Shown here: positions 1 through 6,460 of the stretch, piece after piece
Numbering within the stretch: position 1 is the stretch's first letter
Layout of the letters: each line of letters opens with the position of its first letter
From: Gammaproteobacteria bacterium
GTDB lineage: Bacteria; Pseudomonadota; Gammaproteobacteria; GRL18
Length of the DNA stretch: 10,150 nt
Reading direction: 5' to 3'
Assembly (NCBI GenBank): GCA_013139395.1
Contig: WTAX01000351.1
Coordinates: forward strand, 1 to 10,150
Notes under the pieces: model-generated
What the model saw: the letters and a program-made list of their open reading frames with translations, nothing else
The model's database searches: none
What the model was told of the DNA's origin: nothing
Position numbers and translations under genes: made by a program

Positions 1-553
1 TTCTTAGTCCCGGTGTATTGGGCGAAGAAATATTAATGGTAATATAATCGGCTGAAGAATAAACACGCTGCAGGCAAATTTTATAATCATCTGCCGCAGA
101 TTCAACTGGCGTATCAAAATTTTTACCAATATTAATACCGATAATAGTCTCTTTATTGGCTTTTTTAACTTGCTCAACCAGATGTTCCACCCCTTTATTA
201 TTAAATCCCATGCGATTAATAATGGCCTGTGCTTCAGGGATACGAAATAGTCTGGGACGTAGATTACCCGGCTGAGGTCTGGGAGTTATCGTGCCTATTT
301 CAATAAAACCAAATCCAACGGCAGATAAGGCATCAATATAGTCGCCATTTTTATCCAGTCCAGCAGCCAGTCCGACGGCATTTGGAAAGGTCAGTCCCAT
401 GACTTTCTTTGGGGATGAAACCGGCTTGCCAAAGACGATGCCAGATAATTTAATAGAATGTAATAATTTTAAAGCCTTCAGGCCAAGCATGTGTGCTTTT
501 TCAGCATCAATACTAAAGAAAAAGCGACGAATAAGCGGGTAGATATAAGACAT
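1..553 (-). CDS. pyrD: Dihydroorotate dehydrogenase (quinone), class 2, C-terminal part cut by window edge
   Basis: Oxidises dihydroorotate to orotate in pyrimidine synthesis, passing electrons through FMN to membrane quinone. I translated 184 residues from the ATG at 551-553; the rest lies left of position 1. Visible landmarks are an amphipathic N-terminal stretch ([16 protein letters not shown]) typical of the membrane-associated class 2 enzymes, the flavin-site run [11 protein letters not shown] near residues 61-71, [13 protein letters not shown] near 85-97, RMGFNNKG near 114-121, and [11 protein letters not shown] at 174-184, which carries the serine used as catalytic base in class 2 enzymes. 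Class 1 enzymes use cysteine there. The gene follows the small membrane protein gene by 64 bp on the same strand, so it may be co-transcribed. Only a weak ribosome binding site is visible. The family call is secure; completeness cannot be judged. Confidence 0.96.
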   Translation of the reverse strand, partial: MSYIYPLIRRFFFSIDAEKAHMLGLKALKLLHSIKLSGIVFGKPVSSPKKVMGLTFPNAVGLAAGLDKNGDYIDALSAVGFGFIEIGTITPRPQPGNLRPRLFRIPEAQAIINRMGFNNKGVEHLVEQVKKANKETIIGINIGKNFDTPVESAADDYKICLQRVYSSADYITINISSPNTPGLR

Positions 554-617
554 AGGTATGATTCTTAAATTAAAATAAGTAAATTTTATATGTGGCAATT
601 CTATATACGGAAAGTTT

Positions 618-902
618 TTAGGCTAAAAATAAATAAATGCCTGTTAATGCACCTGTAATAGCAATAGAAACATTTACCAATAGAATTTTTTTTGTGGCGG
701 GGGTTTTTACTTGTTTCATGTAGCTAACTGCACCAAAAACAGCAATAACCATCACAATTTCACAAAAAAACACAGCAATAACCGTTGCAATCTTAACGCC
801 ACCTCCCCATTGCTGAGAATATGACAGATAAGCCAGACTCATCCCCACTAGTGCAGCCATTTGAGGAAATAGTGAAGCATAGAACCAAATTTTTTTCTGC
901 AT
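618..902 (-). CDS. Small three-helix membrane protein, function unknown
   Basis: I do not recognise this 94-residue protein. It starts at an ATG with a positively charged lead (MQKK) and has three hydrophobic stretches that look like membrane helices: about residues 9-28, 37-62 and 73-93. Short basic loops separate them ([10 protein letters not shown] lies between helices two and three), which suggests a small inner-membrane protein. There are no cysteine pairs, histidine clusters or other catalytic-looking motifs. It lies between the PilZ gene and pyrD on the same strand; the 106-bp gap on its upstream side contains a reasonable promoter, so it may head a small transcript with pyrD. The helix pattern and base composition in keeping with its neighbours support a real gene, but its role is open. 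The ribosome binding site is weak (GGA about ten bases before the ATG). Confidence 0.7.
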   Translation of the reverse strand: MQKKIWFYASLFPQMAALVGMSLAYLSYSQQWGGGVKIATVIAVFFCEIVMVIAVFGAVSYMKQVKTPATKKILLVNVSIAITGALTGIYLFLA

Positions 903-919
903 AATAAAACTGTCCGTAT

Positions 920-948
920 ATTAAAATAAAGGCTTTATAATACATCAA
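920..948 (-). promoter_or_regulatory. Candidate sigma-70 promoter for the small membrane protein gene
   Basis: Read on the minus strand, TTGATG (943-948) is followed after exactly 17 bases by TTTAAT (920-925), with 4 of 6 and 5 of 6 matches to the sigma-70 consensus. The start point would fall near 913, leaving an unusually short leader of about 11 bases before the ATG at 902. The region is AT-rich, so a chance match is possible. Confidence 0.35.
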
Positions 949-1008
949 ATCATGCTTGATTAGAATCTCTTAAAATAGGGTAAAAGGTAGGGCTTTTAGA
1001 ATTCAGAA

Positions 1009-1749
1009 TCAGGAAAGTCTAAGTTCTGCTTTTTTACGTTGTTCAATACGTTGTTGTGCCGTCAAAAAATTATCCAATTGATGCTGATATAAAGGCTGCA
1101 TATTTTTTATTTGCCCTCCTAAATAGGTTCTTCTACCGGGATAAGGTTCAAAATTAATATATCGAACTTCAACATTACAATTAAATGCCATAAAATTCAT
1201 ATCAATATCACACTGTACTAAGCCATTATCTTCTTCAATGGGCTCAGGCCAATAACCATCTAAAGTAAATAAAACACCACCCTTTGATAAATTACTCACC
1301 TGCCCCTCATAAACGGAATTACTGATAGTTACTTTGGAGGGAGAATCAATGTTGATTCTAAAATCCTTTCTACGCTGGCCTTTATTAATGCGCTTAGGGA
1401 TCATTACTTCATATAAAATATCACCATTATCTAATATAATACTACTCACCCGTGAATCAAACGAAAATACTTCATGATCATTATTTGCCTGCGTCACAAT
1501 AGTAACCGGATCATTTCTTTCCAGGATAAGTCGTCCATCAGGTGATTGTTCTGCAATAATCAGGCTATTTCTTTTTTTATCCATTGTCACTGCATTTGAA
1601 ATAATATTTTTCCCTGAAACTGACTGAATTAATAATGAGCTATCCCGCTTAAGCTGATAAATAAACTCATCTTTAAGCAGTTTTTCCATTACTTCCCGGG
1701 CACGTTCCTTATGGAATGTTTTAGTGGTAAAGAAATTAAAAAATGACAT
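1009..1749 (-). CDS. PilZ-domain c-di-GMP receptor, YcgR-like
   Basis: Probable cyclic-di-GMP receptor of the flagellar-brake (YcgR) type, 246 residues from the ATG at 1749. The N-terminal half (to about residue 115) looks like the beta-rich YcgR regulator domain, with stretches such as DGRLILERNDPV. The PilZ domain follows: the RxxxR motif lies in QRRKDFRI (Arg127 and Arg131), and the N/DxSxxG motif is NLSKGG (153-158), the two signatures that bind c-di-GMP. The C-terminus is a basic Gln/Arg/Lys-rich tail. An in-frame TTG at 1773 would add eight residues, but it lies inside a perfect hairpin, while the ATG at 1749 has an AGG nine bases upstream, so I prefer the ATG. The glycine-zipper gene ends 45 bp upstream, suggesting an operon. 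Whether it acts on flagella, pili or polysaccharide export cannot be told here; no flagellar genes are in view. Confidence 0.88.
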   Translation of the reverse strand: MSFFNFFTTKTFHKERAREVMEKLLKDEFIYQLKRDSSLLIQSVSGKNIISNAVTMDKKRNSLIIAEQSPDGRLILERNDPVTIVTQANNDHEVFSFDSRVSSIILDNGDILYEVMIPKRINKGQRRKDFRINIDSPSKVTISNSVYEGQVSNLSKGGVLFTLDGYWPEPIEEDNGLVQCDIDMNFMAFNCNVEVRYINFEPYPGRRTYLGGQIKNMQPLYQHQLDNFLTAQQRIEQRKKAELRLS

Positions 1750-1767
1750 TACTATAGACCTGTTTTT

Positions 1768-1783
1768 CGGCAAGTTTTTGCCG
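1768..1783 (-). other. Intercistronic hairpin before the PilZ gene
   Basis: CGGCAA and TTGCCG form a perfect 6-bp stem around a 4-base loop, between the stop of the glycine-zipper gene and the start of the PilZ gene. In the direction of transcription it is followed by A residues, not T, so it is not an intrinsic terminator for that transcript. It may protect or process the two-gene mRNA. It also encloses the alternative TTG start at 1773, which argues against that start. Confidence 0.5.
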
Positions 1784-1794
1784 TTGTATCAACA

Positions 1795-2445
1795 TTAGAC
1801 TGAACCCCATTCTCTGGAACGCTGAGTTAATGCTCTTTGCTGAGCTGTAGAGTATGCTTGTTCACTGGCATATTCATGCAAAATCTGGGCAAAAAACGGA
1901 TTCAGCATATCGCGGTGAGATGCGACAGGCTGGGATTTTATTCCCTGTATCTCTTGAGAGGGAGTCGTTATATGTGCAGAACTCTCAACTGAAGTATCTG
2001 CAAAGCCCTTTGTTGAGTCATTTAAAAATGCTTCCGCTACTGAATATGTATGATTATTGACTGATTGAGTCGAAGTAATATGAGCTAAGTCAGCAAAAGA
2101 TTCATCTGCTATTTGTAATACATGTTCACTCATATCCTGTTGTGTTTCATGACGAACCGCTGAATTTGCTATGGAACTTATCACACCAGCAGCACCACCA
2201 AACAAAGCGCCGAATAAGACACCACCAATTAATCTGGAACCTTCACAAGCATCATCATCAGTTTGCTCACGGTAATATTTGGCAACAAAAGGTAAGTGCT
2301 GCAGCGGATTAAACATATCGACCACATCACCAAAGGTAAAACCATCTTTACCCCAAAATGATTCTGTTTCAGATGCTGTTGCATTTGATGAAGCAGTGTT
2401 CACTAAAGGTGTGTTGTTTACGTGTTGTAGTGACGGCATATCCAT
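1795..2445 (-). CDS. Unknown protein with NPLQH motif and glycine zipper
   Basis: 216 residues; the ATG at 2445 has AGGA six bases upstream, a good ribosome binding site. Residues 1-35 are Ser/Thr/Asn-rich and probably disordered. Residues 38-61 (FGDVVDMFNPLQHLPFVAKY onward) form a conserved-looking core; I recall a similar D(V/I)-INPLQHxPxV-xxYR pattern in uncharacterised proteins of other Proteobacteria, but know no function. Residues 72-93 are a hydrophobic Gly-rich segment with a perfect zipper, G75-G79-G83-G87 (GxxxGxxxGxxxG), typical of membrane-inserting or oligomerising helices. There is no N-terminal signal peptide. The remainder is polar up to a Gln/Arg-rich C-terminus (NPFFAQILHEYASEQAYSTA, 182-201). 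It precedes the PilZ gene by 45 bp, so the two are probably co-expressed. This is a real gene by ribosome binding site, length and composition; its role in motility or the envelope is only a guess. Confidence 0.8.
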   Translation of the reverse strand: MDMPSLQHVNNTPLVNTASSNATASETESFWGKDGFTFGDVVDMFNPLQHLPFVAKYYREQTDDDACEGSRLIGGVLFGALFGGAAGVISSIANSAVRHETQQDMSEHVLQIADESFADLAHITSTQSVNNHTYSVAEAFLNDSTKGFADTSVESSAHITTPSQEIQGIKSQPVASHRDMLNPFFAQILHEYASEQAYSTAQQRALTQRSREWGSV

Positions 2446-2497
2446 AGATGATCCTGTTTAGGAAAATATTCGTTTGAAAGCAACTAACTGTCTACTA

Positions 2498-2551
2498 ACT
2501 ATTTATTACTATCTATTAACTATTTATTACTATCTATTAACTATTTATTAC
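2498..2551. repeat. 21-bp tandem repeat, about 2.5 exact copies
   Basis: The unit ACTATTTATTACTATCTATT plus A occurs exactly at 2498-2518 and 2519-2539, and its first 12 bases again at 2540-2551. A degenerate further copy seems to lie just left of 2498. The array sits between the rpoS terminator and the start of the glycine-zipper gene, in a 188-bp noncoding gap. It is very AT-rich. It may be a simple slipped-strand minisatellite, or an upstream element for the minus-strand gene; the 21-bp period equals two helical turns. Confidence 0.85.
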
Positions 2552-2573
2552 AATAAATAATGCAAAAAATAAG

Positions 2574-2608
2574 CCAAAAAAAAGCACCTGTCCGTAGAAA
2601 GGTGCTTT
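2574..2608 (-). terminator. Intrinsic terminator of rpoS
   Basis: On the minus strand a perfect 9-bp stem AAAGCACCT / AGGTGCTTT (2600-2608 and 2581-2589) with a 10-base loop runs straight into eight T residues (2583-2576). It begins 25 bp after the rpoS stop codon. It closes the surE-to-rpoS cluster and separates it from the downstream genes. No T-run follows on the plus strand, so it appears one-directional. Confidence 0.93.
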
Positions 2609-2633
2609 GATAAAGCAGAAAAGTAATTTAAAT

Positions 2634-3743
2634 TTAGTGATTCAGTAGTGTTTCACCTGTATAACCATCATTTTCCAGAATTTCTCTTAATCGTTTCAGG
2701 GCTTCCAGCTGAATTTGTCTGACTCTTTCACGGGTTACACCAATTTCATTACCCACTTCTTCCAGAGTTGCAGTATCATAGCCATGTAGACCAAAACGAC
2801 GTTCAACGACCTCTCTTTGTTTATCATTAAGCTGCATCATCCATTTATCCAGATTATCCCTCATATTTTCATCTTGCAGAAAGGCAAAAGGTTCTGGATT
2901 AGCCACATCAGGTATAGCATCTAACAAAGGACGATCGGCATCAGGTCCCATAGGTACATCGATGGATGAAATACGTTCATTTAATTTGAACATTTTTTGC
3001 ACATCTTTAACCGGTCTATCAAGTAAATCTGCAATTTCTTCCGGGCTAGGCTCATGATCCAAAGTCTGAGTAAGTTCCCTGGCTGCTCTGAGGTAGATAT
3101 TAATTTCTTTTACGACATGAATAGGCAGACGAATGGTACGCGTTTGATTCATTAATCCCCGTTCAATGGTCTGACGTATCCACCATGTCGCATAGGTTGA
3201 AAAACGAAAACCACGTTCCGGATCAAATTTCTCAACTGCACGAATGAGTCCCAGGTTACCTTCCTCAATCAAATCGAGTAAAGGCAAGCCACGATTAAGA
3301 TAACGACGAGCAATTTTTACTACTAAACGAAGATTGCACTCAATCATTCGTTTTCGCCCTTCTTCAATACCCTGCTGGGCCATTCTGGAATATTTTACTT
3401 CTTCTTCAGCAGTAAGCAGAGTTGCAAAACCAATTTCGTTCAAATAAAGACGTGTAGCGTCCATATCACCTTTTAATACTGAATTTCTACGTTGTGACTT
3501 TTCACTTATAGTATTCGTATTTATTTTAGGTGTTTTAATGGTTTTTTTCGTCGTTGCTTTAGAAGTTGCTTTTTTACAAGGAGATTTCCTTGTTTTTTTA
3601 GTTTGATTGATATGAGAGTCACTCTCACTATCAGCTGAATTATCTTCGTCTGTGTTAAATATGTCCATTACTGCATCTGACGATACTGAATTCATCATAT
3701 CCAGACCTTGATCTTTAGATTCCATAGATTCCATAAACTCCAT
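2634..3743 (-). CDS. rpoS: RNA polymerase sigma factor RpoS (sigma-38)
   Basis: Master sigma factor for stationary phase and general stress, directing core RNA polymerase. From the ATG at 3743 it has 369 residues, about 40 more than the E. coli protein. Region 1.2 begins near residue 95 ([11 protein letters not shown]); region 2 follows with [32 protein letters not shown] and the -10-melting run [16 protein letters not shown]; region 3 contains [13 protein letters not shown], whose lysine (about 212) matches E. coli Lys173, needed for RssB-directed turnover and -13C recognition; region 4 ends in the helix-turn-helix [19 protein letters not shown]. The extra length is an N-terminal acidic part plus a Lys/Thr/Ser-rich linker (about 48-88). 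A GTG at 3752 is possible, but AAAGGG sits eight bases before the ATG at 3743 and overlaps the GTG, so I chose the ATG. It is last in the surE-pcm-yqaA-nlpD-rpoS series and is followed by a strong terminator. Confidence 0.98.
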   Translation of the reverse strand: MEFMESMESKDQGLDMMNSVSSDAVMDIFNTDEDNSADSESDSHINQTKKTRKSPCKKATSKATTKKTIKTPKINTNTISEKSQRRNSVLKGDMDATRLYLNEIGFATLLTAEEEVKYSRMAQQGIEEGRKRMIECNLRLVVKIARRYLNRGLPLLDLIEEGNLGLIRAVEKFDPERGFRFSTYATWWIRQTIERGLMNQTRTIRLPIHVVKEINIYLRAARELTQTLDHEPSPEEIADLLDRPVKDVQKMFKLNERISSIDVPMGPDADRPLLDAIPDVANPEPFAFLQDENMRDNLDKWMMQLNDKQREVVERRFGLHGYDTATLEEVGNEIGVTRERVRQIQLEALKRLREILENDGYTGETLLNH

Positions 3744-4089
3744 TAAAGCCACCCTTTAATCATGGTATTGCTGCTTATTAATAATCTGACATACAGAATT
3801 AAAAAGCACTAAGCTAAATTTTAGCCTCAGTGAAAATTAATTTATAATAACCAGACAGAAGAATTACCATGTTTAGCTACACTATGATTAAAAAGCATGA
3901 GCAAATCCATGATTAAAATCAAAGCTCACTAAAACATCTTCATGGTCATCTCATCAAACAACATTAATACGGTTTATATGATAGTTAATATATTACCTAC
4001 CAATAATCGTTAATGCTTGTCATTAGCTGACAGTCGTTTGACATCCGGCGCCAAAATAAAAAATTATTTAAAGCTATATAAAATGGAAA
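3744..4089. other. Noncoding gap between nlpD and rpoS (346 bp)
   Basis: In E. coli nlpD and rpoS are separated by only about 60 bp and the main rpoS promoter lies inside nlpD; here the gap is much longer. It holds the terminator-like hairpin at 3801-3832, two copies of ATGATTAAAA (plus strand 3884-3893 and 3909-3918), and a cluster of TGTCA/TGACA pentamers near 4020-4043. I saw no convincing consensus promoter on the minus strand. A TATTATAAA run at 3841-3849 could serve as a -10 region, without a good -35. No coding sequence with a ribosome binding site was found. Confidence 0.7.
3801..3832 (-). terminator. Terminator-like hairpin in the nlpD-rpoS gap
   Basis: Read on the minus strand, CACTGAGGCTA (3832 downward) pairs with TAGCTTAGTG (ending at 3807) with one G-U pair and one bulged G, and is followed by C and then five T residues (3805-3801). 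It has the form of an intrinsic terminator and lies about 60 bases before the rpoS start. It may end nlpD transcripts, or, if rpoS is transcribed from further upstream, act as an attenuator in the rpoS leader. Confidence 0.55.
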
Positions 4090-5085
4090 CTAGTGTGGCA
4101 GATAGCTCATTGGATTAACCGGTTTACCATTTTTACGTATTTCAAAATGTAATTTATACCGATCCGTTCCCGAGCGCCCAAGCCGGGCGATTTTTTGCCC
4201 TTTTTTTACTAATTGCCCCTCATTAACCAATAAATTTTGGTTGTGTGCATAAGCACTTAAAAAAGTATCATTATGTTTAATAATGATTAATCGTCCATAA
4301 CCCACAAGACCTTGCCCGCTATAAACTACTTTACCTGCTTCAGCAGATTTAATTAAAGTCCCTTTTGCTGCACTGATATCAATACCTTTTTTACCATCTT
4401 TTGGTAAATAGCGTTGAATCACCTTCCCTTTCACTGGCCAATTCCAGACAAGTCGCTTAGATCCAGAATATGCTGTGTTTTTTGTACTCCTTTTTGTCTT
4501 TTTCTGACTTCCTGTTCTTTTAGTTGTAGAACGTTTAACAATCACTTTTTTTGAAGAATTGGACGTTGTTCTATTTTTATATGAGCTTTTTTTGCTATTC
4601 TTCGATTTATTGCTTGTTTTAGCCTGATTGTATTTAACTGTGCTTGAACGCTGCGTCGTTAAACGAAGCTTATCTCCCACAAAGATCCGATAAGGCGCTT
4701 TAATTTTATTTCTATAAGCAATACTTTTATAATCCTGGCCATACATCCAGGCAATAGAATAAAGCGTGTCGCCCTTCTTTACTCTATGATATATCGGCGT
4801 TTTGCCAACATATTTTTTTTTAGCATCATAAGAAGCCGCGTTTCGGTGTTCTACAGGCGCATAAGTGGTACTACAGCCTGCTATAAAAAACACAGTAACA
4901 AGTAGTATCAAAAACGAGCTGATGGCTCTTTGTTTCAAAAATGAGCTGATGACTCCTTGTTCCAAAAACGAGCTGATGGCTCCATTCCCACTAAAAGCAC
5001 TTTTTGATTTGATTTTTTGCTCCGCTATTTGTTCCACTAAGAGCAGGCAGATCATCTTAAAAATGTTATAAATGGCAGAATTCAT
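4090..5085 (-). CDS. nlpD: NlpD-like lipoprotein, LysM plus degenerate M23 domain
   Basis: Envelope lipoprotein that activates the septal amidase AmiC in relatives. From the ATG at 5085 it has 331 residues: a long N-terminal part with three 9-residue repeats ending in ISSFL; a lipobox FIAGC with acylated Cys71; a LysM domain (about 99-143, YHRVKKGDTLYSIA); a Lys/Ser/Thr-rich linker; and a LytM/M23 domain (about 215-331, ending LHFEIRKNGKPVNPMSYLPH). The zinc-binding His of HxxxD is absent (KKGIDIS) and HxH is reduced to KLH, as in E. coli NlpD, so it is probably a regulator without peptidase activity. The start is unsure: ATGs at 5115, 5112 and 5085 lack good ribosome binding sites and give an over-long signal sequence, whereas TTG at 4938 would give a standard 22-residue lipoprotein signal MKQRAISSFLILLVTVFFIAGC in two parts (MKQRAISSFL, ILLVTVFFIAGC) but with AAGGAG 14 bases away. 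It follows yqaA closely. Confidence 0.93.
   Translation of the reverse strand: MNSAIYNIFKMICLLLVEQIAEQKIKSKSAFSGNGAISSFLEQGVISSFLKQRAISSFLILLVTVFFIAGCSTTYAPVEHRNAASYDAKKKYVGKTPIYHRVKKGDTLYSIAWMYGQDYKSIAYRNKIKAPYRIFVGDKLRLTTQRSSTVKYNQAKTSNKSKNSKKSSYKNRTTSNSSKKVIVKRSTTKRTGSQKKTKRSTKNTAYSGSKRLVWNWPVKGKVIQRYLPKDGKKGIDISAAKGTLIKSAEAGKVVYSGQGLVGYGRLIIIKHNDTFLSAYAHNQNLLVNEGQLVKKGQKIARLGRSGTDRYKLHFEIRKNGKPVNPMSYLPH
4909..4989. repeat. Three 27-bp tandem repeats inside the nlpD signal region
   Basis: Copies lie at 4909-4935, 4936-4962 and 4963-4989, each opening with CAAAAA(C/T)GAGCTGATG on the plus strand. They are in frame and encode GNGAISSFL, EQGVISSFL and KQRAISSFL just before the hydrophobic core and lipobox of NlpD. 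The copies differ at a few positions, mostly toward one end, so the duplication is not brand new. Each unit ends in an in-frame TTG, a possible start codon. Confidence 0.95.
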
Positions 5086-5119
5086 CTTATTTTCTAATCG
5101 CTTATAGACCATCATACGC

Positions 5120-5701
5120 TTATATTTTATAAATAGTATAGGCAATTACCCCAAGAATTATGACTAACCATCCCAAAATATCGATATATTTCTTTAATTT
5201 CAGTTCCATTTCTTTACCGCCCCATTTCATCAATGAAGCCACTAAAAAAAAGCGTGCCCCTCGACCAATCACTGAAGCCATTACAAAAGGAAAAAATAAC
5301 ATGCCGATTGTACCGGCGGTAATGGTAAACACTTTGTAAGGAATAGGTGAAAAGCCGGCAATAAAAATGGCCCAGAATCCCCATTCTGAAAACCATTCTT
5401 TGGTTAATTGATAATGATGTTCCCAACGTCCCCCATTTGAAATAAGTGGTTGAATTAAATCAAAAAACCAGGTTCCAATAGCATACCCTAAGATTCCGCC
5501 GGCTACTGAAGCAACCGTCGTGATTAATGCAAATCTAAACGCTTTATCAGTTTGTGCAAGTGACATCGGTGCCAGCATGACATCAGGAGGAATTGGAAAA
5601 AAAGAAGATTCTGCAAAACTTAAACCTGCCAAATAGCGTTCTGCATGCGGATGAAGGGACCATTTCATGACTTTAGCATACAATTTTGAAAATAATTTCA
5701 T
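5120..5701 (-). CDS. yqaA: YqaA family membrane protein (DedA/VTT related)
   Basis: Inner-membrane protein of 193 residues in the SNARE-associated/VTT (DedA-related) superfamily, whose better-known members affect lipid flipping and membrane energetics; YqaA itself has no firm function. It shows the family signatures: FAESSFFPIPPDVMLAPMSL near residues 29-48, a Gly-rich helix SVAGGILGYAIGTWF near 65-79, and FIAGFSPIPYKVFTITAGTIG near 112-132, followed by a closing hydrophobic helix (about 174-191). The proline pair and the P-YK-TAG motif are the parts typical of VTT proteins. The ATG at 5701 lies 35 bp after pcm, with AAAGG upstream at a rather long spacing. Its place between pcm and nlpD is common in gammaproteobacteria outside the enterics, so co-transcription is likely. 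Confidence 0.93.
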   Translation of the reverse strand: MKLFSKLYAKVMKWSLHPHAERYLAGLSFAESSFFPIPPDVMLAPMSLAQTDKAFRFALITTVASVAGGILGYAIGTWFFDLIQPLISNGGRWEHHYQLTKEWFSEWGFWAIFIAGFSPIPYKVFTITAGTIGMLFFPFVMASVIGRGARFFLVASLMKWGGKEMELKLKKYIDILGWLVIILGVIAYTIYKI

Positions 5702-5736
5702 TTTGATAGATTAACCTTTAATTTAAAAAAATATTA

Positions 5737-6372
5737 TTATGGGACTTTTCCCTTGAGAAGAGGAACGAAACTTACTTTTTCTAAGGTTTTTTTATGAAAT
5801 TTATCACCAACCCTATGAAAAACCAATAATTCCTGTTCACCTTTCCTTCCCATTGGAATGATCAATTTACCACCATCAACTAATTGTTCCAGTAAGGACA
5901 TCGGTAATATTTCCGGAGCTGCGGTCACAATGATTGCATCAAAGGGTGCTTTTTGGGGCCAACCCCAACCACCATCACTATACTGGGTCAAGACGTTATT
6001 TAACCTGAGTTGTCGAAACTTTTCTTTAGCATTATCCAACAAAGGCTTTATCCGTTCGACACTAAATACACTAAATACTAACTTTGATAAAATTGCAGTT
6101 TGATACCCTGAACCGGTACCTACCTCAAGCACTCGCTTGACAGAATCACCTTCTAACAGCAGTTCCGTCATACGAGCCACCATATAAGGTTGTGATATGG
6201 TCTGACCATGACCAATGGGCAGTGAGATATTTTCATAGGCTCGACTAGACAATGCTTCATCAACAAACAGGTGTCTGGGCACTGATGCTATAGTATTCAG
6301 GACATCTTCATTGTAAATATTCTGTTCTTTGAGAATATGAATTAAACGGTCTCTGGTTCGTTGTGAGGTCAT
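5737..6372 (-). CDS. pcm: Protein-L-isoaspartate O-methyltransferase
   Basis: Repairs aged proteins by transferring a methyl group from S-adenosylmethionine to L-isoaspartyl residues; cytoplasmic. From the ATG at 6372 it has 211 residues, close to the 208 of E. coli. It has the conserved pre-domain PRHLFVDEAL, the substrate loop LPIGHGQTISQPYMVARM, the SAM motif I VLEVGTGSGYQTA and the later strand PFDAIIVTAAP. An ATG at 6399 would add nine residues; I prefer 6372 because the protein then begins MTSQRTRDRL, aligned with E. coli MVSRRVQALL, and AAGG lies seven bases upstream. It sits between surE and yqaA, and the surE-pcm pairing is widely conserved in gammaproteobacteria. Confidence 0.96.
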   Translation of the reverse strand: MTSQRTRDRLIHILKEQNIYNEDVLNTIASVPRHLFVDEALSSRAYENISLPIGHGQTISQPYMVARMTELLLEGDSVKRVLEVGTGSGYQTAILSKLVFSVFSVERIKPLLDNAKEKFRQLRLNNVLTQYSDGGWGWPQKAPFDAIIVTAAPEILPMSLLEQLVDGGKLIIPMGRKGEQELLVFHRVGDKFHKKTLEKVSFVPLLKGKVP

Positions 6373-6460
6373 CCCTACACCTTGTATAGAGAAACTCATA
6401 GACGATTCAGCCCTTGTTTGATAAAGAGTACAATAAAGAGTTCAATAAATTGTTTATTCA

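Noticed and set aside
1854..2461. Plus-strand open frames of 60-68 codons opposite the glycine-zipper gene
   Set aside because: The minus-strand gene has a good ribosome binding site, a structured hydrophobic segment and a consistent frame; the plus frames have none of these.
3842..3910. Minus-strand 22-codon reading frame (MDLLMLFNHS...) ending just before the rpoS-leader hairpin, a possible leader peptide
   Set aside because: There is no ribosome binding site, no run of a regulatory amino acid and no supporting composition; frames of this length arise often by chance.
4020..4055. TTGACA and TGTCA/TGACA cluster downstream of nlpD, considered as a promoter or terminator
   Set aside because: No -10 box lies at proper spacing on the plus strand, and the 5-bp stem on the minus strand has no T-run.
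4865..5071. 68-codon plus-strand frame with repeated NELM motifs across the nlpD repeats
   Set aside because: The apparent repeats are the antisense reading of the 27-bp repeats in nlpD, where they are in frame with the lipobox and LysM domain.
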